Assembly: GCA_902768975.1 (NCBI GenBank)
Contig: CACXMZ010000006.1
Location: forward strand, 202,222-266,221
DNA: 64,000 nucleotides
Source of the DNA: an uncultured Coriobacteriaceae bacterium
GTDB lineage: Bacteria > Actinomycetota > Coriobacteriia > Coriobacteriales > Eggerthellaceae
Direction: 5' to 3'
Shown: piece after piece, positions 58,809 to 64,000 of the stretch
How positions within the stretch are numbered: position 1 is the first letter of the stretch
How the letters are laid out: the number at the start of each line of letters is the position of its first letter
The notes under the pieces: generated by a model
The model's input: the letters and a program-made list of their open reading frames with translations, nothing else
Databases searched by the model: none
What the model was told of the DNA's origin: nothing
Made by a program: the position numbers and the translations under genes

Positions 58809-59036
58809 CTAATTCGATGAGCTGGTCTTCTCCTCGAGATAATTAATGATGTCCTTCACTGTGACGAAGTTAATGATGTCGCGGTCATGCACGGAGATGG
58901 AGAACTTATCTTCGAATTCGGCGACGATGGCAGCCATGTCGAATGACGACAGGGCCAAATCGCCCATCAACGAGGAATCTTCTCGCACCTCGTATTCCGT
59001 GTAGTTTTCTAGTATGCCTTTCACGCTTTCAAACAT
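58809..59036 (-). CDS. stand-alone acyl carrier protein / peptidyl carrier protein
   Basis: A 75-residue acidic helical protein of the phosphopantetheine-carrier fold. DLALSSFDMAAIVAEFEDKFSI corresponds to the LGLDSLDxxELxxxIEexFgI signature; the attachment serine is Ser31, with the usual preceding Asp replaced by Ser (SSF in place of DSL). FVTVKDIINYLEE matches the third-helix region. The start at 59036 lies behind GAGAGGAAAACC and just after the C-protein stop. A longer in-frame version would overlap that gene. Confidence 0.88.
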   Translation of the reverse strand: MFESVKGILENYTEYEVREDSSLMGDLALSSFDMAAIVAEFEDKFSISVHDRDIINFVTVKDIINYLEEKTSSSN

Positions 59037-59046
59037 GGTTTTCCTC

Positions 59047-60402
59047 TCAACGGATGTCACTTACCAGCAGGCTGTCGTCTTCGATACCCCTGCCTATGAT
59101 GGACGCAATATCGCCCAGGAGGCCCATGGCTTCATCTTCGCTGACCTTGCAATTATGATCGAAATGTATCGTGAACTCGCCCTGGCTCGAATTTTCCACT
59201 ATGGACAGTTCTGCGAAATCTGCGAACGCCTCCGAAAAGTATTCCTTAATCTGCGCGTTCGCATCTGCTTCAAGGCCGTCAATGCGATAGCTCACAAACA
59301 AATCGAAGTAGTTTCCGTACACCTCGGTTGGATTTGCGTACCCTCTGGCATGCCTAATCACGGAAAACGCCTTTTCCCTTGTATTGAGTACAAGCTGCTT
59401 GAAGCTGATGTCTTGCGCTACCTCCATAAGAATGGGCAGCGTGCTCACGAAGAGACCAACCGTGTTCTTTTCTGCCGTACCCGTTCGATTGATTGAAAGC
59501 GACCCAAGATGGAAGGAGTCCGTGCCAAGCTTCCTGCTCATGTAGATTCCGATGGCGCTCAGGAAGACATTCATCCCCGAGACGCGGTTTTCCAGGCAAT
59601 ACGCCTGTACCTTCTTGGAAAGATCCGCATCAAGCTTGAGGCTATTCCTCTTTCCCTCGAAGGAATAAATTTCCCCAGGGAAGCAGACGGTGGGCTCTGG
59701 GTGTTTGAGCCATTCATCCCTGAAAAATTCTCTGTCGAGCTGTGCACGCTCGCTTTGCTTGTACGCTTTGTCGCTTTCAACGTAGTCCTGATACTCATAT
59801 GCTTTGAACGGCTCGTCTTTGAGCGCGTGCAGGAATTGATTGCCTACGAGGAGCATCGACCAGCCATCGGAAATGATATGACTCATTTTCATAAGGGCTC
59901 CCGATGCCTCGGGGAGCTGCACAAGAATTAACTCGAAGCACGTCGGCTTTCTGCCCTCGAGCCCCAGCTCTCTTTTCCGTTTGGAGGCTGCTCTATGCAG
60001 ACGCAAGATGTTGAACGCCAGTTTGGGGCTTGGCTTGCCGAAAGCTTCAAGCGCCGTGCCCTTGCCCTTGCCCTTGCCTTCAACTCGGTACTCGAGGGGG
60101 ATTGTTGCATAGAGCTTTGCCCACGCTTCCATTTCTTCGGCGTTTTCGAAGTGCTTGACCTCGAAAGTGTGTTCCTCATACGGCTCATAGGCCTGGTAGG
60201 TCTTACCGTCCTTTTCGATGAAATACGAGCGCAGTACATCGTTTGCTTCGAGTACCTTATTCGCTGCTGTCTGGAGTTTTTCGTCACTCATTTTTTCGGG
60301 GATGAGAACGCTCCCACAAAGGGTGATTTCCTGTGCAAGCCCAGCCTTTTGCAGAGCATGCATGAACAGCTGGCTGTCGTATAACTCAAACATTTCGTTC
60401 AT
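59047..60402 (-). CDS. stand-alone NRPS-type condensation domain protein
   Basis: A 451-residue protein with the condensation/CoA-acyltransferase fold. The catalytic motif reads MSHIISDGWSM (residues 173-183): the second His and the DG of HHxxxDG are kept, but the first His is Ser. Later features are NVFLSAIGIYMSRK and GSLSINRTGTAEKNTVGLFVSTLPI, like the GFFVNTLPLR region of C domains, and NYFDLFVSYRID. Residues 109-115 are GKGKGKG from a CCCTTG hexamer repeat in the DNA. It is the first gene of an operon with the carrier and AMP ligase; it probably joins the carrier-bound acyl group to an amine or alcohol. Confidence 0.83.
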   Translation of the reverse strand: MNEMFELYDSQLFMHALQKAGLAQEITLCGSVLIPEKMSDEKLQTAANKVLEANDVLRSYFIEKDGKTYQAYEPYEEHTFEVKHFENAEEMEAWAKLYATIPLEYRVEGKGKGKGTALEAFGKPSPKLAFNILRLHRAASKRKRELGLEGRKPTCFELILVQLPEASGALMKMSHIISDGWSMLLVGNQFLHALKDEPFKAYEYQDYVESDKAYKQSERAQLDREFFRDEWLKHPEPTVCFPGEIYSFEGKRNSLKLDADLSKKVQAYCLENRVSGMNVFLSAIGIYMSRKLGTDSFHLGSLSINRTGTAEKNTVGLFVSTLPILMEVAQDISFKQLVLNTREKAFSVIRHARGYANPTEVYGNYFDLFVSYRIDGLEADANAQIKEYFSEAFADFAELSIVENSSQGEFTIHFDHNCKVSEDEAMGLLGDIASIIGRGIEDDSLLVSDIR

Positions 60403-60495
60403 ACCGATTTACTCCCAAGCGAGTGCGAGTATTCGACTACTTTACATCCTCGAAGTCCATAATCGCCCTTCCCGGTCGGGTTTTTGCTGTCGACA

Positions 60496-60501
60496 ATTAT
60501 A
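60496..60501 (-). promoter_or_regulatory. -10 box for the C-ACP-A operon
   Basis: TATAAT on the minus strand (ATTATA at 60496-60501), 94 nt before the condensation gene. The -35 is not clear. The rest of the 452-bp gap 60403-60854 holds an orphan reading frame (see findings), two hairpins and nothing else recognised. Confidence 0.5.
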
Positions 60502-60790
60502 CGCGAACGCGGTTGGTTCCATCTCCACCGGTTTGCGGGCGTTAGTAGACAATGCGGAAGTAGTCGAGCATTGCTTTGAATTTGTCTTGGGCAGCCAAAC
60601 AGGTATCTGCAAAAACGTTATGGGGTATTGTGTTAAATAATGCAGCAATCTTGCCGTTATCGGCAAAAACTCTATTTCCACTCTATGATGTATCGGCAGT
60701 CTGATTTGCTTCCAAACGCTTTCCGTTGCTCTGCCGTATTATAAAGTCGCAGAGGTGCTTTTGGTTACACTCGGGTCAAACGTCAATGCA

Positions 60791-60824
60791 GCGTCAAAGA
60801 AGTCGCGATGAGCTTCTTTGACGC
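60791..60824 (-). terminator. 12-bp inverted repeat downstream of the SDR gene
   Basis: GCGTCAAAGAAG (60791-60802) and CTTCTTTGACGC (60813-60824) are perfect complements with a 10-nt loop. There is no T run, so it is either a rho-assisted 3' end or a regulator site. A second, weaker pair CTCTGC/GCAGAG lies at 60732-60757. Confidence 0.45.
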
Positions 60825-60854
60825 CGCTTGATAAATCAAATAAGTAGTTTGAGA

Positions 60855-61673
60855 TTAAAAGCTCGTCCAACCGCCGTCGACGTTCAGCTGTGCGCCGTTG
60901 ACGTAGTGCGCCTCGTCGCTGATTAGGTACAAGATGGCATTGGCGATGTCCTCGGGCCAACCGGTGATGTTGTTGCCGTCGTAGTCGACGCCAAGTGCCA
61001 CGGCTCCGCGTACGTTATAGAGCTCGTTACCTTCCAGGTCCATGACGTCGCGGTCCGGCCACTTCTCCATCGCGTTGGAGAGTATGTCCGTGACGCAGGC
61101 ACCCGGGTTCACCACATTCGTGCGCACGTTGCGGAAGCGGTAGGTGTGCGCGAGGTTGCGCGCGAGGCCCAGAACCGCATGCTTCGATGTGATGTAGGCC
61201 GCGCCGGCAGAGGAGCCGACCTGGCCTCCCACGGAGCCGACGATCACGATGCTCGCTGGCAATCCCTCGTGGTCCCACAAAAGCGGCAGGCAATCGCGGC
61301 ACATGCGGAAGCATGAGTTCACGTTCACGTCCATGACGTAGTCGTACAGCTCATCATCAGTCTTGTGCGCGGGGCACATGAGGTCGAGGACGCCTGCGAT
61401 GTAGAGCAGGCTGTCGAGCGTGCCGAATTCCTCTTTTGCGTAATCGATGGCCTCTTGGCGCACGGAAGCGTCGTTGACGTCGCCCGCCACGAAATGCAGC
61501 GTTCCGGGTCCTTCCGTGAGTTCCTCGTCCTCGATGAGCTCCTCCATGGCCTCCTCGTTGATGTCGAGGACGATCAGGTTTGCGCCCTGACGGTACAGCG
61601 CCGTGACCGTCGCCGCACCCATGCCGCAGGCACCGCCCACGACCAGAATCTTGCGTCCTTCGTTCGTGCTCAT
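60855..61673 (-). CDS. short-chain dehydrogenase/reductase
   Basis: A 272-residue classical SDR. The cofactor loop is VVGGACGMGAATVTALYRQG and the Asp in LIVLDINEE after the second strand favours NAD(H). The catalytic set is Ser in VIVGSVGGQVG, Tyr and Lys in AAYITSKHAVLGL, and Asn in DVNVNSCF. VNGAQLNVDGGWTSF is the usual C-terminal motif. Substrate unknown. It lies 13 nt after the GcvT-like gene behind AAGGGAGA, so it is in an operon with it. Glu is mainly GAG here, unlike most of the window. Confidence 0.9.
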   Translation of the reverse strand: MSTNEGRKILVVGGACGMGAATVTALYRQGANLIVLDINEEAMEELIEDEELTEGPGTLHFVAGDVNDASVRQEAIDYAKEEFGTLDSLLYIAGVLDLMCPAHKTDDELYDYVMDVNVNSCFRMCRDCLPLLWDHEGLPASIVIVGSVGGQVGSSAGAAYITSKHAVLGLARNLAHTYRFRNVRTNVVNPGACVTDILSNAMEKWPDRDVMDLEGNELYNVRGAVALGVDYDGNNITGWPEDIANAILYLISDEAHYVNGAQLNVDGGWTSF

Positions 61674-61686
61674 TGCTATCTCCCTT

Positions 61687-62682
61687 CTAGCACCACTTGG
61701 GTTCGACGATGACGGCCGGCGAATCGTTCGGGCCGATGGTCACGCGCGTGCCGAGCGGCACCTTGCGCGCATCCACGATGCCGAAGCCGATGTTCTTGTC
61801 GACCGTATAGCCGTAGATCATCTGGCGGCAGATGCCCACGGGCACGCCGCGCTTGCGAATGATCTCGTTCTGCGCGATATCCTCGTAGCTCTCGCGCTCG
61901 ATCTCGATGCCGACGAAGGCGCGCCTCGGCTCCTCTGCCTGCGCTGCTTCGAGCGCCTCCTTCCCGAGGAAGTCCTTGTCCATGCGCACCGACCAGCCGA
62001 GGTTCGCCTCGTAGGGGGTGAGGCCTTTGTAATCCTGGCGCAGTGCCATGCCCTTCTCCATGGGAAGCGAGCGGACGTAGACCTCGAGCGTTTTCAGGCG
62101 CGGGGCATCGTACTTGGCAGCCGCTGCCTCGATTGCCTCGGCGACGGCGGCAGAGTCCTCTCGGGCACAGTAGATCTCGTAGCCGAGCTCTCCGGTGAAC
62201 CCGCCGCGATCGATGGTCGCGGCGATGCCGCCTATGGTGGTGTCGATGATCTGGAAGCGTTTGAGATTATCGACAGAATCCGCAATCAGGCCATCCATCA
62301 CCTTTGCGGAGTTCGGGCCCTGGATGGCGTACATGTCGATTTCCTGCGTGATATCCTCGTAGGCGACGTTGAAGCCTTGCGAATGCGCGTCGAACCATTT
62401 CACGGCATGCGGACCGTACAGCGTGGAGAGCCACCACAGCCCCTCGGCCTTATGGAAGACCACGAGGTCATCGATGATCCCGCCGTTCTCGTCGAGCATC
62501 GTCGTGTACTTACCCTGGCCGACGGACAGGCCGACAATCGAATTGACGAGAATCCAATCAAGGAACTTCTCGGCGTCTTCGCCTTCTACCTTCACGAGGT
62601 CGTGCGTCCAGCGGTACCAGGCAGCGTTCTCGCGTACGGCGGTAGCCTCAGCGCGGGCAATTTCGTCTTCTTTGAACAGCAT
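61687..62682 (-). CDS. GcvT-like (aminomethyltransferase fold) tetrahydrofolate-dependent enzyme
   Basis: A 331-residue protein of the GcvT/DmdA/LigM family, enzymes that move one-carbon units to tetrahydrofolate. Visible family features are the N-terminal YRWTHDLVKVEGEDAEKFLDWI, KYTTMLDENGGIIDDLVVF, EIDMYAIQGPNSAKVMDGL, RGGFTGELGYEIYC and MEKGMALRQDYKGLTPYEANLGWSVRMDKDFLGKEAL. No glycine-cleavage P, H or L genes are adjacent, so demethylation of a small substrate or aromatic methoxy group is more likely than glycine cleavage; this is inference. AAGGAGGTAGAG precedes the ATG. Confidence 0.85.
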   Translation of the reverse strand: MLFKEDEIARAEATAVRENAAWYRWTHDLVKVEGEDAEKFLDWILVNSIVGLSVGQGKYTTMLDENGGIIDDLVVFHKAEGLWWLSTLYGPHAVKWFDAHSQGFNVAYEDITQEIDMYAIQGPNSAKVMDGLIADSVDNLKRFQIIDTTIGGIAATIDRGGFTGELGYEIYCAREDSAAVAEAIEAAAAKYDAPRLKTLEVYVRSLPMEKGMALRQDYKGLTPYEANLGWSVRMDKDFLGKEALEAAQAEEPRRAFVGIEIERESYEDIAQNEIIRKRGVPVGICRQMIYGYTVDKNIGFGIVDARKVPLGTRVTIGPNDSPAVIVEPKWC

Positions 62683-62694
62683 CTCTCTACCTCC

Positions 62695-63924
62695 TTACAG
62701 CGCTCGGTCGTCGACCTTGCGGCCCACGTTGATGATGAAATCGTCGTCGTCCTCGTCGATCCAAACGGACCACTCAGGCGAGACGAGCGTATGGCAGGCG
62801 CCATTCCACTGGGCCTCGTAGCCGAGCGTGATCTCGTCAAGCGGGGCCATTTCGAAGCGGCCCGTGAACGTTTCCTGGTCGACGCGGATCTCGACGCCGT
62901 CGGCATCGAAGGCCTCGAACTCGTAAGGCACGAGCTGGCAGCCGAGGATAGCCTGGATATAGGCGCCCATGACGCGCGGGTCGTTGTCACCGATCTCGCG
63001 AGGGATGTCGAGCCAGTTGCGCAGGCCCTCGCGCGCGAATGGATCGATGAAGGAGTTCTTGCCTGCGGTGGCGAACACAATCTTGAGGACGCGCTCGAAC
63101 TCGTCATCATCGTCTGCCATGTCACGGATGGCGATCAGAGGAAAGCTGATCGACCAGACCCAGCCCATCTGGGCGACCCAGTTGTACTGCCACTCCAGCG
63201 AGTTCTCCTCGCCGAAGGCGTTCGTGTACTGGCCGTTGCGCAGGCCCTGGGCGTGCTTCACGCGGCGCTCGGGCGGCGTGTCGTGGACGGGCAAGTACGC
63301 CTGGCCGCGATGGTCGAGCCAGTCCTGCTTCTCAAGACCGAAGGTGTCACGGCGCTCAGCGACTACGCGGCAGTGCGGGTTTCCGCAACCGCGCGCCTCG
63401 CACATGTTCAGCGCCACGTCGTTGGTGATCTCGCCGTGCTCGCCGCCGGCGGCGATATCGAAATTCGCCGTGAACATGGCGGTCGTCATGTTGCACATCT
63501 CGGAGCCAACGATGTCCCACGGGCAGGAGTCGAGCTCCTTCTCTACACGGTCCTCGGTGAACTGGATGACGCGGCCGGCCATATCCTCTGCCTCGTCGCC
63601 GTAGTCGCCCCAGATGGCGCCGATCCAGGCGGCGCGCTTCACGAGCTCGGGGATGTTCCACTCATCGTAGAAGGCGTTCAAATAATCGAACAGTTCCTCT
63701 TCGCTACCCGAACAGGCAGCGCAGTTCATCATGTTCGCAACCTCGCAGATTTGCGAAGTGCGGTCCTCCCAGTCGTCGTTTAAGACACGCATCACCTGGA
63801 AGATGTTCGCGGAGAACGCCGCAATGGTGCGGAGGCAGTAGCTGTACGCCTCCTTCTCGGGGATGATCTTGCCGAATGCGGTCTCGACGCCGCGGTGCGT
63901 GTCGACATGTTCGAGCAATGCCAT
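62695..63924 (-). CDS. unrecognised two-lobed protein upstream of the GcvT-like gene
   Basis: A 409-residue soluble protein; no family recognised with confidence. There is no signal peptide or membrane segment. The N-terminal half has SANIFQVMRVLNDDWEDRTSQICEVANMMNCAAC and a cysteine-bearing motif MCEARGCGNPHCRVVAERRDTFG, loosely like the GxPxCR element of V4R/methyltransferase-accessory domains. The C-terminal half has EWQYNWVAQMGWVWSISFPL and LVSPEWSVWIDEDDDDFIINV, rich in Trp and Asp. Strict spacing to the GcvT-like gene (12 nt, with the stop inside that gene's Shine-Dalgarno region) says they act together. GAGAGGAGAGG precedes the ATG. Confidence 0.7.
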   Translation of the reverse strand: MALLEHVDTHRGVETAFGKIIPEKEAYSYCLRTIAAFSANIFQVMRVLNDDWEDRTSQICEVANMMNCAACSGSEEELFDYLNAFYDEWNIPELVKRAAWIGAIWGDYGDEAEDMAGRVIQFTEDRVEKELDSCPWDIVGSEMCNMTTAMFTANFDIAAGGEHGEITNDVALNMCEARGCGNPHCRVVAERRDTFGLEKQDWLDHRGQAYLPVHDTPPERRVKHAQGLRNGQYTNAFGEENSLEWQYNWVAQMGWVWSISFPLIAIRDMADDDDEFERVLKIVFATAGKNSFIDPFAREGLRNWLDIPREIGDNDPRVMGAYIQAILGCQLVPYEFEAFDADGVEIRVDQETFTGRFEMAPLDEITLGYEAQWNGACHTLVSPEWSVWIDEDDDDFIINVGRKVDDRAL

Positions 63925-64000
63925 AACCTCTCCTCTCTATTCGGTCGTTTCATGGCGGGCGAATACCTGCTCTTCTTACACATGGTCAGTCTGCCGTCAT

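Noticed and set aside
61687..62682. Glycine cleavage T protein (gcvT)
   Set aside because: No gcvH, gcvP or lpd nearby; only the fold is shared, so the specific name was not used.
61603..63783. 726-codon plus-strand frame opposite the GcvT-like and unknown genes
   Set aside because: It is antisense to two genes with good starts and family motifs. Its Asp/Val/Ala-rich content is the expected shadow of G+C-rich coding DNA.

Overview
The window is a 64 kb piece of a bacterial chromosome of moderate G+C. Gene content suggests the Coriobacteriia (Eggerthella/Slackia/Cryptobacterium-like anaerobes): a coaD - coiled-coil protein - DUF177 - rpmF - plsX - rnc - smc - ftsY - ffh core block, a pyruvate phosphate dikinase with its regulator, Fe-S oxidoreductases, CydDC, and heavy use of GAA for Glu in most genes. 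This placement is inferred from recognised genes; no rRNA or other phylogenetic marker was compared. No tRNA, rRNA, CRISPR array, transposase or phage gene was seen.

Layout. 1-18.6 kb is a plus-strand housekeeping block: the 3' half of recG, rsmD, coaD, a small coiled-coil protein, DUF177, rpmF, plsX, rnc, smc, ftsY, ffh, rpsP, khpA, rimM, trmD, lepB, glyQ, glyS and ppsR. 18.6-31.9 kb holds ppdK, a GltD-like oxidoreductase, a metal-stress locus (ArsR repressor with operator, HMA protein, P1B ATPase), thrH, an AAA ATPase, an Elp3-like radical-SAM/acetyltransferase, a methyltransferase and a multi-cluster ferredoxin-like protein. 32.0-34.6 kb is a CbiMQO cobalt/nickel ECF transporter. 34.6-53 kb holds hxlR, murB, a LOG protein, cydDC, upp and a uracil/xanthine permease, a polar amino-acid ABC transporter, icd, a glutamate-cysteine ligase, metA and a clostripain-type protease.

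The last 11 kb look accessory. They contain an asparagine synthetase homologue that lacks the amidotransferase cysteine, a membrane GGDEF protein, a PPC-domain protein fused end-to-end to the stump of a sirtuin gene, and a Nif11-type RiPP precursor with a three-cysteine core. Converging on the precursor is an operon of stand-alone condensation, carrier and AMP-ligase proteins. Next comes a three-gene block (unknown protein, GcvT-like, SDR) whose codon use differs from the rest of the window. The RiPP precursor with a free-standing C/ACP/A trio is the best candidate for an undescribed biosynthetic system.

The intergenic DNA is unusual. Five copies of one nested palindrome (about 131-163 bp) share end sequences, but each has its own self-complementary arm, so structure is kept while sequence changes. 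Two copies of a second nested-palindrome family and a 191-bp cruciform with perfect 23-bp arms are also present; three of the five first-family copies share a hairpin module with the second family. A separate 27-33 bp element (TGGAACA ... TGTTCCA type, CCGTCCC core) occurs five times, twice in tandem and in frame inside the Elp3-like gene and once directly before the icd ribosome-binding site.
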